64,000 bases of DNA from Bacteroidia bacterium (GCA_016787895.1 JAEUTN010000014.1:1-64000); one strand, 5' to 3'; shown: positions 27,634-37,468, counted from the stretch's first letter. Notes: generated by a model from the letters alone, not told the origin. Translations and numbers: made by a program.

Positions 27634-29331
27634 TCATTTTTTCTCCCGCAGCAGTCCCTTCAGCTGAAGAATGTAACGTTCCTCCAGCACCTCTTTTCGG
27701 GTGGAAGGATTTAAAAACGGTAGGGTCATGGCAGTGACGTGAAAATGTTCAATGCGTTTATAGTCGGAAATGATATAATTATCCTTTGCAAACATAAAGC
27801 CATCATGGTTGGTAAATAACCACAATTCATCCTTCACTTTCAGGGCTTTTTCTATGCGTTCGGGTGTGCCATCTACCCAGTTGATTCCGGTATTCACATC
27901 CAGGGCAAAACTGGTTTCGTTAAGGGAATAACAATTATCCGCCCTTATGTTTTTTCCCTTCACATAGCGCGAAGCAACAGTACCGCCCTGGTAATTGAGA
28001 AGTTGAGGATAAAAATTGGTGTTAAGCAAAAAATTAATAAACACGGCCGTAAAAACGGAAACCGAGTACAATTTGATTTCCGGTAAATGTTTGTACTGCC
28101 GGTAGGCATACAGCAATAAAACCAGCAGGAGCACAGTTGCGATCGAAACATAAAGACTCGTGTAAACCGGAAAAAACCACACATTAAAAACAACAAGCAA
28201 AAGTGCCATCACCAGGCAAAGTATGGACTGAACTTTGGTCCATTTTAAAAAGGAAGAAGGTTTTAACTCCAGCTCAGACAGCCAGGAGGCGGTAAAAATG
28301 GCCGCGAAGGGATATAACACAAACACATAATGCGGTAGTTTGTAATGCGAGAGGGAAAGCGCGATAAATGGCAACAGAAATCCACCGAGGGTAAGAAATT
28401 CAGTTTCTGTTGATTTAAATCCGGAGCGAATCAATTGTCCCAATCGGGAGAAAAAGGCCATGATGGCCGGAAGAAACCAGGGAATAAAACTCCACACAAA
28501 AGTGTGTGTAAAAAACAACACAGTTGAATCGTCCTTCCACACATTTTCCCCGGTAATACGGCCAAAACTTTGCTCCCAAAAAAAGAAACGCAAACCCGAA
28601 ACCCCTTGTCTGCCATTCACCACTTTTTCGGGATGCAAATCAAATTGTTCGTATAGACCAATGCACATGGGGATGAGCAACACAGCGGTTAACAGAAGTC
28701 CGGCCAGCCATTGCCATTTAAATAGTGTCTTCCAGTCTCTTCTTACCAAAATGTGTGTGCCAATGGCCATTATAGGCACTACCAAACCTAATGGACCTTT
28801 TTCTAACATGCCCAGGGCAATGCCGGTAAATCCACCCAACACATAAATGAACCTGCCGCTTTGTAAAAATTCGGCGAGTTGCCAGCTTGAAAAAATGATA
28901 CAGGCCGTAAGGATGGTATCGGTTCTTACATCGTGGTTCATCAGAAAAAAAGCCTGAGTGGTATAAATGATAAGGGCCGCGTTTAATCCGGTTTTTTTAC
29001 CATAAAACAATTTACCCAAGGCGTAGGTAGAATAAATACCTAAAATGGTGAAGAGAAAAGAGGGTAAGCGGTAGGACCAGACATGCACACCAAACAGTTT
29101 GTAAAATAAAGCCCCCAGCCAAAAAATAAGAGGGGGTTTATCGAGGTAATCTTTTTCGTGATGAATTACGTGGAGGTAATCGCCCGAATTCAGCATTTCG
29201 AGACTGATGGAGGCGTATTGTGTGGCGTCAACATCCATCAATGGCACATAAACAATGCCAATAACATAGACCAATGTCGCTAAACCAAAAAAAAATGTAT
29301 AAGGATGTTTAAGCAAGAACTGTTTTATCAT
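27634..29331 (-). CDS. Glycosyltransferase family 39 membrane protein (ArnT/PMT-like)
   Basis: 565 aa with ~12 hydrophobic helices. The first periplasmic loop has MDVDATQYASISLEML (the family's D/E pair) and KDYLDKPPLIFWLGALFYKL, typical of PMT_2/ArnT. It transfers a sugar from a lipid carrier to a lipid or protein acceptor on the outer face of the inner membrane. Acceptor and sugar cannot be told from the sequence. C-terminal ~100 residues are soluble. Single gene. Confidence 0.9.
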   Translation of the reverse strand: MIKQFLLKHPYTFFFGLATLVYVIGIVYVPLMDVDATQYASISLEMLNSGDYLHVIHHEKDYLDKPPLIFWLGALFYKLFGVHVWSYRLPSFLFTILGIYSTYALGKLFYGKKTGLNAALIIYTTQAFFLMNHDVRTDTILTACIIFSSWQLAEFLQSGRFIYVLGGFTGIALGMLEKGPLGLVVPIMAIGTHILVRRDWKTLFKWQWLAGLLLTAVLLIPMCIGLYEQFDLHPEKVVNGRQGVSGLRFFFWEQSFGRITGENVWKDDSTVLFFTHTFVWSFIPWFLPAIMAFFSRLGQLIRSGFKSTETEFLTLGGFLLPFIALSLSHYKLPHYVFVLYPFAAIFTASWLSELELKPSSFLKWTKVQSILCLVMALLLVVFNVWFFPVYTSLYVSIATVLLLVLLLYAYRQYKHLPEIKLYSVSVFTAVFINFLLNTNFYPQLLNYQGGTVASRYVKGKNIRADNCYSLNETSFALDVNTGINWVDGTPERIEKALKVKDELWLFTNHDGFMFAKDNYIISDYKRIEHFHVTAMTLPFLNPSTRKEVLEERYILQLKGLLREKK

Positions 29332-29441
29332 ACCGCGGTAAATATACTTGTAAAATAAATACTGTGTTATTGTAATTCACAGCGCATTCCGGTTCCGACT
29401 GCCTGAGGGCCGGGCTCCAGGTCAGGGGCCGGTTCTTTTTA

Positions 29442-31217
29442 TTAATGCGAACGGCAGGACTTTTCGAGTTTTTTGATTTTTTGCTGCCCGTCACCGGTGA
29501 AAATTAAATAATAAATGCCATCCGCTAAGTCTTCCAGTGAGATTTCATACTCCCCTGAGTTCAGAGCAAATGATTTAATCAGTTTTAATTCATTGCTGTA
29601 TATACTGACATTCGCCTCAGTAACATCCGGGGACCTCATGGTAAATAAACCTTCGCATGAAGGATTGGGATAAAGACACACATCAAAGGTCTCAGCCCTA
29701 TTGCTGATGGAAATAATTTTGTGGTACTGATAACTTCCGTCTGCGTCAATTTGTTTTAAGCGGTAATACCGTATTCCATTACCCGGCAAGGAATCCGTAA
29801 ACGTATAATCGTTTACGACCCAGGCGTTTCCTTTTCCATCAATACTTCCAATGAGATAAAAGGCTGAAGCATCCTCGCTTTTTTCAATTTCGAATCGTTT
29901 GTTGTTTTTTTCTGTTGCCGTTCGCCAATGAAGATAATTTTTTCCGTTTTTCGATTCCGCGAAAAAGTCAAGCAGCTCAATTGGTAAGGTGCTGAACGAA
30001 TAAATTGTGATCCTTATGTGATCCACTCTCGCTGTACCGTTCTGCACACTGGCACTGAATACAGCGCCAAAATTGGAGGCATTGATTTGTGCTTCGGTCC
30101 ATGTGGTGCCCCATAAATCCCCGGCACCTCCGTAAGTAGTATAAGTATCGGTGGTTGACCAGGCAGCTGTGGTTTGAGCGTAATTGTTTCCTGTGATCAC
30201 GCCTGCCTTTAACAATCTAACGCTTTGGTCGCATTCGCGTAAGCGTAGCAGGTGTATGCAACAAGCCACTTGCCGGTTGGCGGTTCCCGCAAAAGTATAG
30301 GTGGGTGCTTCGGTACCGGATGTGGCCGTGGCTTTATGGGCTACCTGAAATGCCCCGCCTGACCCGGTAAATCCCGCGTTGGCACTGTAGGTGTCAATTA
30401 CTTCAGTGAATCCTGAATTGATCAGATACGTGTTTGTTCCACCAATTGCAACCGCAGGTGTTGTGTTGTTTCCGCAGTACACGCCTGATATACTAAAACC
30501 ACCTTCGAAGGTACTCAAAGCCGGGCTGAGGGCGATTGGGTTTGTGGCATTGTTGGAGGCTAATGCTTCAAAGTCAGAAACAGGAATTACCTGATCTACA
30601 TATTGAAATACAGCGCTGGAAACGCCTTCCCAGTTTTGATCGAGGGTTGCCGCGGCAAAGGTTAAAGAAAATGCGGTACTTGTTGCAGAAGCGATACCTG
30701 TTTCCATCAATCTCCACCATTCGATTTTACCTGTAAACCCTGCGGCAGTTCCCACCGTCGCTTCCGTAATCTGGGTCATACTTTGGCCTCCATACGTTAT
30801 GGCTGTGACGTCTCGGGCCCCCACTCCATTTTCCATAAAAATTCCAACAATCAGGCAACGGGCTACTCCGGCTGAAATAGTTTTTGTGAGTCCGTTGGTC
30901 CAATTGTTCAGCACCGCCACAGCCGTTGCACTGTTGGTGCTTCTTTCCACATCCACCTGAATACCGGAAATAGAAGAGGGAACAGAAATGGCAAAACCAA
31001 AATTACTTGCCGATAAATAATTGGTTATACCCTTGGTGGCAACAGTAGCATAACTGTTATTGCTGCTCACACTATTGCCGGTACCGGTCCAGGCATTGCT
31101 GCCAATTGATGCGTTATTGGCGGTAGTTCCGGGTGAAAATGGCCCGGTTTGGGAAAATAAAATTCCCCTTAAAAAAACCAGACTGAATAAAACCGAAAAT
31201 ACCTGGACTTTGTTCAT
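29442..31217 (-). CDS. Secreted T9SS type-A cargo with fasciclin/laminin-like beta modules
   Basis: 591 aa with a signal peptide (1-22, ILFSQ). Repeated beta segments rich in A, T, G, N (for example TGFTGKIEWWRLMETGIASA) and concanavalin-like stretches. C-terminal ~90 residues (FDVCLYPNPSCEGLFTMRS, LADGIYYLIFTGDGQQKIKK) match the T9SS type-A sorting domain, which is cleaved on export. A fibronectin-III-like segment LDFFAESKNGKNYLHWRTAT precedes it. Function of the cargo unknown, probably surface-attached. Confidence 0.88.
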   Translation of the reverse strand: MNKVQVFSVLFSLVFLRGILFSQTGPFSPGTTANNASIGSNAWTGTGNSVSSNNSYATVATKGITNYLSASNFGFAISVPSSISGIQVDVERSTNSATAVAVLNNWTNGLTKTISAGVARCLIVGIFMENGVGARDVTAITYGGQSMTQITEATVGTAAGFTGKIEWWRLMETGIASATSTAFSLTFAAATLDQNWEGVSSAVFQYVDQVIPVSDFEALASNNATNPIALSPALSTFEGGFSISGVYCGNNTTPAVAIGGTNTYLINSGFTEVIDTYSANAGFTGSGGAFQVAHKATATSGTEAPTYTFAGTANRQVACCIHLLRLRECDQSVRLLKAGVITGNNYAQTTAAWSTTDTYTTYGGAGDLWGTTWTEAQINASNFGAVFSASVQNGTARVDHIRITIYSFSTLPIELLDFFAESKNGKNYLHWRTATEKNNKRFEIEKSEDASAFYLIGSIDGKGNAWVVNDYTFTDSLPGNGIRYYRLKQIDADGSYQYHKIISISNRAETFDVCLYPNPSCEGLFTMRSPDVTEANVSIYSNELKLIKSFALNSGEYEISLEDLADGIYYLIFTGDGQQKIKKLEKSCRSH

Positions 31218-31351
31218 GGCTGTTAGAACTGATTACCTTTATGAGGATTGAAAATACAGCGTTCAAATGAGACTTTAAACCGTATACAACTATGTTGTGA
31301 GCAGGTTTTGGTTAATAATTGTTCCTTTGTCTCAAAATAGAGGTTTTTAAA

Positions 31352-32497
31352 TCAAGTTCCTGCCCTGTTGATTCTTCTCCTCCAGGGTTTCTCAACAAAA
31401 GAATAGCTGAGATAAGAAACACCTGCTACAACCAGCAAAAACACGAAACAAACACTAAGTCCTTCGAAAAGCGGAGGATGGAGGCTTCCCGGTCCTGTAT
31501 AGGTGTAACCCATTAAATCAATTGAAGGTAAAGCAACACATAATATCAAAACATAATGAACCATGTATATGGAGTAAGAAATATCTCCCAGAAATTGAAA
31601 GGGTTTAAACATGCAAACCTGAAGCATTTTTTCCTGATTTGAAGCCAGGCATAATACCAGGGTCATAAAAACAGGTATATAAAACAAATCATTATACTCG
31701 CCATTCATAAAGAAGAAAAAAATAATTAAACAGAATAATCCTGCACTATCCCTTGATACCAATGGGGTCAGTACTTTTCTGTTATACAGGTGATAAGTAA
31801 GCATACCTGCGATGAAACCCGCAAGTCCTCTCAGGAAGCCATAGTCATACGTTACATTGATATCTCTGGCATTTGGTAAACTCCAGATCTCTTTTGAACG
31901 TGGCAGAACATATTCTATAGCCAAATAAACCATTGTTGCAAAAACCGTAAGGAACAGAAGGCTGCGCGACTGCTGTTTAGCAATAAACAGAGCCAGTAAA
32001 GGAAACAACAAATAAGAAAACCACTCTGCGCTGATACTCCATGAAGGAAGATTCCATGTAAAAATTTTGTGAAACCCGAAGGATTGAAGCAGTAACAGGT
32101 GGGTAGGAATAGCTTTGGGATCATGAATAAGGTCGGTAAGGGTGCCGGACATGTAGGGATTGATAGACCCATAAATGAGCACCACAAATACGAGGAGGGT
32201 AAAAAGGTGAAGCGGATAAATCCTGGCAATGCGGGCTCTGAGAAAGTTAAGATAGGCTTCCTTTCTCAGTTGTTTTTTAAAGGATGCACCGTAAAGATGA
32301 AACAGGATAAAGCCACTAATTATAAAAAACAGGTCCACCATCAGGTAAGCGTTTCTCACAAACCAACTGTTATCGGAAAAAGTCAGATGCATGACCATAC
32401 TGTCGAAATGAAACACGGCAACCAACAAAGCAGCAAAACCTCTGAGGGCATTCAGGCCGGGCAGGTAGATGCCCGTTGTGTTCATTTTCTTAGGCAT
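31352..32497 (-). CDS. Acyltransferase family 3 membrane protein (OafA/YrhL type)
   Basis: 381 aa with ~10 transmembrane helices. Starts NALRGFAALLVAVFHFDSMV with the conserved R and H of acyltransferase-3, then LYLMVDLFFIISGFILF-type segment and PSWSISAEWFSYLLFP. These enzymes O-acylate surface polysaccharides, lipids or glycosides. Substrate unknown. Followed by a long repeat-rich noncoding region upstream. Confidence 0.92.
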   Translation of the reverse strand: MPKKMNTTGIYLPGLNALRGFAALLVAVFHFDSMVMHLTFSDNSWFVRNAYLMVDLFFIISGFILFHLYGASFKKQLRKEAYLNFLRARIARIYPLHLFTLLVFVVLIYGSINPYMSGTLTDLIHDPKAIPTHLLLLQSFGFHKIFTWNLPSWSISAEWFSYLLFPLLALFIAKQQSRSLLFLTVFATMVYLAIEYVLPRSKEIWSLPNARDINVTYDYGFLRGLAGFIAGMLTYHLYNRKVLTPLVSRDSAGLFCLIIFFFFMNGEYNDLFYIPVFMTLVLCLASNQEKMLQVCMFKPFQFLGDISYSIYMVHYVLILCVALPSIDLMGYTYTGPGSLHPPLFEGLSVCFVFLLVVAGVSYLSYSFVEKPWRRRINRAGT

Positions 32498-32727
32498 AAT
32501 TAAATGTACTGAATTTTACATTTGAATTAATCCCGGAAACCTCTAAAATGAGTTGAAAATTACTTGTATTCTTATCATTGCACAAACGATTAAGAATAGA
32601 ATACTCTATTAAACAAATTACATCCTTAGACTGTGATCCCCGTCTGCGTCGGGCAGGCGCATTGGGAAGCCGTAAAGTCAACAAACAGTATAAAGGGCTT
32701 TCAGCCTTTTATTTTGATATACCAAAT

Positions 32728-32765
32728 CCAAATATTATTTAGGCTTTAGTCTAAATAATATTTGG
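32728..32765. repeat. Perfect 15-bp hairpin
   Basis: CCAAATATTATTTAG at 32728-32742 and its reverse complement at 32751-32765, with an 8-nt loop. No T-run follows, so it is not a normal terminator. Confidence 0.8.
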
Positions 32766-33059
32766 GTGAGGCGCTTGTGTGGGGCATCCCGATAACTATC
32801 GGGAGGTTAATGCCGATCCTTAGAACAAATAGTTCAATAAACAAGAGTGAAATTGGACTATACCATTTTTGGCATCGGTATTTTTGCATGCCTGCTCCTT
32901 CAAGCTGCGCTTGACGTAATTGCGAAACGGGTTATGGCCTTTGGCCATGATCCTTATTGGGAAGCCGTAAAGTCAACAAACAGTATAAAAGGCCTTCAGC
33001 CTTTTATTTTGTTTTTGCATGCCTGCTCCTTCAAGCTGCGCTTGACTCGCATGCATGCA

Positions 33060-33088
33060 AAAACAAAAGCCGCCCTTTTGGGGCGGCT
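33060..33088 (-). terminator. Terminator of tRNA-Cys
   Basis: Minus-strand hairpin AGCCGCCC/GGGCGGCT followed by TTTTGTTTTT, 13 nt past the tRNA 3' end. Confidence 0.8.
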
Positions 33089-33101
33089 ACTGTTTGTATT
33101 G

Positions 33102-33172
33102 AGGTCCCGAGCGGATTCGAACCGCTGTAGCAGCTTTTGCAGAGCTGAGCCTAGCCACTCGGCCACAGGACC
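33102..33172 (-). tRNA. tRNA-Cys (GCA)
   Basis: 71 nt: acceptor GGTCCTG/CGGGACC, anticodon arm CAGCT-CTGCAAA-AGCTG giving GCA, T-arm AGCGGTTCGAATCCGCT, discriminator T73 as required for cysteine. CCA not encoded. Confidence 0.97.
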
Positions 33173-33203
33173 ATTTCGTTTTAAAGAGTTTTCTCTCTGA
33201 GCC

Positions 33204-33243
33204 CCTGCCTGCCGACGCGCAGGCTTTTGCTGCGGCAGGCAGG
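33204..33243. repeat. GC-rich inverted repeat upstream of tRNA-Cys
   Basis: CCTGCCTGCCG (33204-33214) and its exact reverse complement (33233-33243) with an 18-nt loop. It is followed by a TCCCGAT..ATCGGGA palindrome at 33249-33266. The rest of 33173-33427 shows no gene. Confidence 0.75.
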
Positions 33244-33427
33244 TAGCCTCCCGATGGCTATCGGGACGGCCACAGGACACTAAAAATTGACAATTTATTA
33301 ATTGACAATTTATTGATGTATTGAACCAAAGTCAAAAGCCAAAAGGGTTTTTAGGGCAGTTTTCCTGGAACAAGGATGCAAAAATAAGGTATTTTTTACG
33401 CAAATTGCGTTCAAAGCCATTAAAAAA

Positions 33428-34570
33428 ATGCAAATCGTTTCAAAGCTGCCTGAAGTTGGTACCACCATTTTCAGTGTTATGAGCGCCCTGGCCAAAGAAC
33501 ACGGCGCCATTAACCTCTCGCAAGGATTTCCCGATTACGATTGCTCTCCCCTGCTAAGCGAGCTGGCCAACAAATACATAGGTTCAGGCTACAACCAATA
33601 TGCCCCCATGCCAGGAACCGTTGAACTCAGAGAACGCATCGCCGAAATTATTCAAACCTGTTATGCAGCCTCTTATCGTCCTGATACTGAAATTACCGTT
33701 ACCGCCGGAGCCACACAAGCCATTTATACCGCATTGGCGACTATCGTAAAACCCGGGGACGAAGTGCTCATTTTTGAACCGGCCTATGATTGTTATGCCC
33801 CTTCCATTGAGTTGCAGGGCGGAAAAGCAGTTTACTCCACTTTAAAGTATCCGGACTTTTGTATTGACTGGGATGATGTACGTAAAAAGATCAATCCCAA
33901 AACCAGGGCCCTGATCATCAATTCCCCCCACAACCCCAGCGGTAGCGTATTAAGCAAAAACGATCTCAACCAATTGGAACAAGTGGTGGAAGGCACTAAC
34001 ATCATTGTCATCAGCGATGAAGTGTATGAACACATGGTGTTCGACGGGCAAATCCACCAGAGTGTTGCTTTAAGGGAAGGACTCAGAGCAAGAAGTTTTT
34101 TGGTTTCCTCTTTCGGAAAAACCGTGCACACCACCGGATGGAAAATCGGTTATGTAGCTGCTCCTCAACACCTCATGGCCGAATTCAGAAAAGTACACCA
34201 GTTTTTGGTATTTGCCGTAAACCATCCCCTGCAATTGTGCCTTGCTGAATTTCTTAAGAACACCCGCAATTACAGTGAACTCAAACACTTTTACGAAGCC
34301 AAACGCAATCTGTTCTTAAAGCTCACCTCCGGTTCACGACTCAAGCCGCTCCACTCGGCCGGGACCTATTTTCAACTCATGGACTATTCAGCCATTACTC
34401 AGGAAAACGACACGGATTTTGCTATACGCCTAACAAAGGAAAATAAACTTGCTTCCATCCCCCTCTCGGTATTTTACAAAGAAAAACCCGGGCAACATCT
34501 GCTCAGGTTTTGTTTCGCCAAAAAAGACGAAACCCTCGAAAAGGCTGCAGAACAACTCTGCAAACTTTAA
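33428..34570 (+). CDS. PLP-dependent aminotransferase, methionine aminotransferase-like (YbdL type)
   Basis: 380-aa class I/II aminotransferase. N-terminal INLSQGFPDYDCSPLL, AYDCYAPSIELQGG, INSPHNPSGSVL, VISDEVYEHMVFDG, PLP lysine in SSFGKTVHTTGWKIGY and C-terminal arginine in HLLRFCFAK. Closest in motif order to E. coli YbdL / kynurenine aminotransferase-like enzymes that use methionine. Probably last step of methionine salvage, by family. Single gene convergent with a small membrane-protein gene. Confidence 0.9.
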   Translation: MQIVSKLPEVGTTIFSVMSALAKEHGAINLSQGFPDYDCSPLLSELANKYIGSGYNQYAPMPGTVELRERIAEIIQTCYAASYRPDTEITVTAGATQAIYTALATIVKPGDEVLIFEPAYDCYAPSIELQGGKAVYSTLKYPDFCIDWDDVRKKINPKTRALIINSPHNPSGSVLSKNDLNQLEQVVEGTNIIVISDEVYEHMVFDGQIHQSVALREGLRARSFLVSSFGKTVHTTGWKIGYVAAPQHLMAEFRKVHQFLVFAVNHPLQLCLAEFLKNTRNYSELKHFYEAKRNLFLKLTSGSRLKPLHSAGTYFQLMDYSAITQENDTDFAIRLTKENKLASIPLSVFYKEKPGQHLLRFCFAKKDETLEKAAEQLCKL

Positions 34571-34582
34571 TTGGTATCGCGT

Positions 34583-34783
34583 TTATTCAATGGTGCCGTT
34601 GCGTTGAGCCTCTTTTCTGTAACGGCCCAAACGGAAAGTCCAATAGAAAATAGCGAATATGATTAAAATCCAAATGATAACGTTTGGTCCGTGCCCCAGC
34701 ATTTTCATGCCTTTGAACATCCACAAACAAAAGTTGCCAATGCCTTCGAAAATATCGGTCCAGGTAATCATCAGGAGTTTCAT
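34583..34783 (-). CDS. Small membrane protein, DUF6341-like
   Basis: 66 aa with two hydrophobic helices (residues ~10-30 and 33-53) and a charged tail RLGRYRKEAQRNGTIE. Matches small Bacteroidota proteins (DUF6341) that usually lie beside a DUF6427 membrane gene, as here. Function unknown. Divergent from the gene at 34846 with ~62 nt between them. Confidence 0.7.
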   Translation of the reverse strand: MKLLMITWTDIFEGIGNFCLWMFKGMKMLGHGPNVIIWILIIFAIFYWTFRLGRYRKEAQRNGTIE

Positions 34784-34845
34784 GTGTCTTAAAATTTGTA
34801 AGTTTACGCGTACAAATGTAAAAAAAATCCAGATTCAGCAAAATT

Positions 34846-35832
34846 GTGTTCGCCGGGCTATTAAATAAGGGTTTCAGGGGCAGTCTGGCATTGCTGATCA
34901 TCCTGTTTTTGCTGAGCGCCGCCCTGAACTACTTTTCCCGGGTACCCCTTGAAAACAACGCTTACCCTGACCTGTTTTATAACTACTTTACCCGAAACCT
35001 GGAGAACAAGTTCCTGATCAACTCCCTCAACTTTTTTTGCATAGGCCTGGGGGTATTGCTTATGAGCATGATTACTTCCAACCAGGAAATCAGCGATAAA
35101 CAGAACTATTTTCCTGTGTTTTTATACCTCTTCATTTGCGTTGCGGCTGTGAACCCCGTTCAAATTACACCCCAGATTTTTACCAATGTGTTTGTATTGT
35201 TGTCGCTGTATATGTTGCTTGACATTTATCGAAAGGAAAAAGTATTTAAGTCCATTTTCGAAGCGGCCTTTTGGCTCAGTTGTTCCGCTTTCATTACCAT
35301 TTCCAGCATCATTAGTTTTCCTTTATTTTTCACCATTTTGGTAGTGCTGCGTCCCTTTTATTGGCGCGAATGGGCCATAGCCCTCCTGGGTTTTTTAACC
35401 CCGGTGTTTTTGTACGAAAGCCTGGCCTATTTGTTTGATTTTAACCAATGGTTTCTTTTCGATGCCATCGCCTTATTCACCAAATACATGAAGGTGCCGG
35501 TGTTCAGCGAGTATTATTTTCCGCTCCTGCTCTTTTTATTTGTCTTGCTGGTATTGTCGATTGCCAATGTGTTATTGTATGGCTCAGGAAACACAGTCAA
35601 AAAACAGCGCGCCAAAACCATTTTTTTCTGGTACCTCTTTTTTTGTGTGTTTGGATTTTTTTCAGGAGGCGCCAACACCTCTTCTATTCTATTGCTTTCT
35701 GCGGTACCCGTGAGTTTTTTTGCGGGTGACTTTTTGTACGGCATTCGACAAAGCAAAATCACCAATACCTTAATTACATTACTGATGTTATGTGTTCTGG
35801 TAGTAGCCCTGGGTAAAGCCGGGGTGTTTTGA
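34846..35832 (+). CDS. Polytopic membrane protein, DUF6427-like
   Basis: 328 aa with ~9-10 hydrophobic helices, starting at a GTG (FAGLLNKGFRGSLALL). Typical of the Bacteroidota DUF6427 family, found with DUF6341 and uracil phosphoribosyltransferase in many genomes. No catalytic motif visible. Function unknown. A tandem heptanucleotide repeat lies just downstream. Confidence 0.75.
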   Translation: MFAGLLNKGFRGSLALLIILFLLSAALNYFSRVPLENNAYPDLFYNYFTRNLENKFLINSLNFFCIGLGVLLMSMITSNQEISDKQNYFPVFLYLFICVAAVNPVQITPQIFTNVFVLLSLYMLLDIYRKEKVFKSIFEAAFWLSCSAFITISSIISFPLFFTILVVLRPFYWREWAIALLGFLTPVFLYESLAYLFDFNQWFLFDAIALFTKYMKVPVFSEYYFPLLLFLFVLLVLSIANVLLYGSGNTVKKQRAKTIFFWYLFFCVFGFFSGGANTSSILLLSAVPVSFFAGDFLYGIRQSKITNTLITLLMLCVLVVALGKAGVF

Positions 35833-35860
35833 GGTATAGATAGTTCTTTTCTTCCCAATT

Positions 35861-35887
35861 AGAAATAAGAAATAAGAAATAAGAAAT
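35861..35887. repeat. Tandem heptanucleotide repeat
   Basis: AGAAATA repeated nearly four times between two convergent genes. Confidence 0.85.
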
Positions 35888-35950
35888 TAGTTTAAAGCTT
35901 TAGAAAGTTCTGTGTTTTAATAGATGCCACGAACTAACTAACTTTAGAAC

Positions 35951-37468
35951 TTACTGCAGTTTCGCAAGTGCTTTGTTCATCCTGTCCACAACAGCCGCTT
36001 TTCCGATCAGTTCCAGCATATCAAACAACTGTGGACCTCCGGCTACTCCGGTAATAAGAACACGTAGTACCTGCATGTCAATCTTTCCTTTGGCAGCTTC
36101 TGCTTCATGGAAACAAGAAGTAATGGCCGCTACCTCCCACTTTTCAAGTGAGGAAAACGCATTCATCAGGCTAGTGAATACCTCCTTGCTGTTCTCTTTC
36201 CATTTTTTGGAAAGCACCTTTTCGTCGTAGCTATCCGGTGCAATAAACACGTATTTGCCTTGATCCCAAAATTCGTGCACAAACTGAACCTTTTCTTTTA
36301 CCAGTCTGCAAAAAGCCATCAGGAAAGGTTTTTCGGCAGAGAATCCTTTATCTTTTAAAATGGGTTCAAACGCATTCGCCAGTTCTTCATCTGATTTTTT
36401 GCGCAGGTATTGTTGATTAAACCATTTGGCTTTTTCAGGATCAAATTTGGCTCCACTTTTGTGCACACGCTCAAAATCGAAACGTTCCGCGAGTTCATCC
36501 ACAGAAAAAATCTCCTCATTGTTGCCCGGATTCCAACCCAACAAAGCCAGGATGTTGACAAAGGCTTCGGGATAATAGCCGGCTTCTTTATAACCCAGAT
36601 AAGGCGTGGCTTCGCGGGGATCTTTCCAGCTTAAGGGAAATACCGGGAAACGGGCCTCCCGCTTGGAAATTTTACCATGCCCGTCGGGATTCAGAATCAA
36701 AGGCAGATGCGCCAGTTTGGGCATTTCATTTTCCAAACCCAGGTACTTATAAATGAGTATGTGTGCCGGTGCACTAGGCAACCATTCTTCTCCGCGTACG
36801 GCATGCGAAATTTCCATTTCAATATCATCTACAATATGCGCCAGGTGATAGGTAGGCATACCATCGCTTTTTAAAAGCACTTTGTCATCCACCTGCGCTG
36901 AGTTCACCACCACCCAACCACGGATAATATCGTGAAAACGAATTTCTTCGTTACGCGGTACCTTCAGGCGAACCACATATGGGTTACCGCTTTCCAACAA
37001 ACGCTTCACCTCATCCTCGGGCAAAGTCAGTGAGTTGCGCATGTTCTGGCGGGTAACCGCGTTGTACTGAGGCGCTACCACCTTTGCGGCTTCCAAACGT
37101 TTGCGCATCTCATCCAGCTCCTCTGAAGTATCAAACGCGTAATAGGCGTGCCCACTCTCAATCAAACGATCGGCGTATTTTTTATAAATGCCCAGCTCCT
37201 TTCTTTCACTTTGGCGGTAAGGGGCGTGCCGGCCTCCTCCAAATCCTACTCCTTCATTGGGTGGAATGCCACACCATTTTAACGCGTTGATGATGTATTC
37301 TTCCGCACCTTCCACAAAGCGGGTTTGGTCGGTATCTTCTATCCGTAATATAAAATCCCCTTTGTGGCGTTTGGCAAATAAATAATTAAACAAGGCTGTT
37401 CTTACTCCGCCCATGTGCAAACCACCAGTGGGACTTGGGGCAAACCGAACTCTGACACGTTTTTCCAT
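35951..37468 (-). CDS. gltX: Glutamate--tRNA ligase
   Basis: 505 aa from MEKRVRVRFAPSPTGGLHMG (an upstream ATG adds four residues). Class I HIGH-type motif PSPTGGLHMG, KMSKS-equivalent GKISKREA, zinc-independent form. Charges tRNA-Glu; in bacteria lacking GlnRS it also makes Glu-tRNA-Gln. The C-terminal anticodon-binding domain is complete. Divergent from the alkyltransferase-like gene at 37543. Confidence 0.97.
   Translation of the reverse strand: MEKRVRVRFAPSPTGGLHMGGVRTALFNYLFAKRHKGDFILRIEDTDQTRFVEGAEEYIINALKWCGIPPNEGVGFGGGRHAPYRQSERKELGIYKKYADRLIESGHAYYAFDTSEELDEMRKRLEAAKVVAPQYNAVTRQNMRNSLTLPEDEVKRLLESGNPYVVRLKVPRNEEIRFHDIIRGWVVVNSAQVDDKVLLKSDGMPTYHLAHIVDDIEMEISHAVRGEEWLPSAPAHILIYKYLGLENEMPKLAHLPLILNPDGHGKISKREARFPVFPLSWKDPREATPYLGYKEAGYYPEAFVNILALLGWNPGNNEEIFSVDELAERFDFERVHKSGAKFDPEKAKWFNQQYLRKKSDEELANAFEPILKDKGFSAEKPFLMAFCRLVKEKVQFVHEFWDQGKYVFIAPDSYDEKVLSKKWKENSKEVFTSLMNAFSSLEKWEVAAITSCFHEAEAAKGKIDMQVLRVLITGVAGGPQLFDMLELIGKAAVVDRMNKALAKLQ

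Larger units (their letters stand above)
32498..33101. repeat. Noncoding repeat-rich stretch with two long direct repeats
   Basis: No supported gene. A ~56-bp unit starting ATTGGGAAGCCGTAAAGTCA occurs at 32661 and 32956. A 35-bp unit (TTTTTGCATGCCTGCTCCTT..) occurs at 32881-32915 and 33012-33046. It also holds a 15-bp hairpin at 32728-32765, the palindrome TCCCGATAACTATCGGGA at 32787-32804 and the terminator of tRNA-Cys at 33060-33088. Confidence 0.8.

Noticed and set aside
35861..35887. Heptanucleotide repeat as a phase-variation switch
   Set aside because: It lies between convergent genes, outside any reading frame or promoter.
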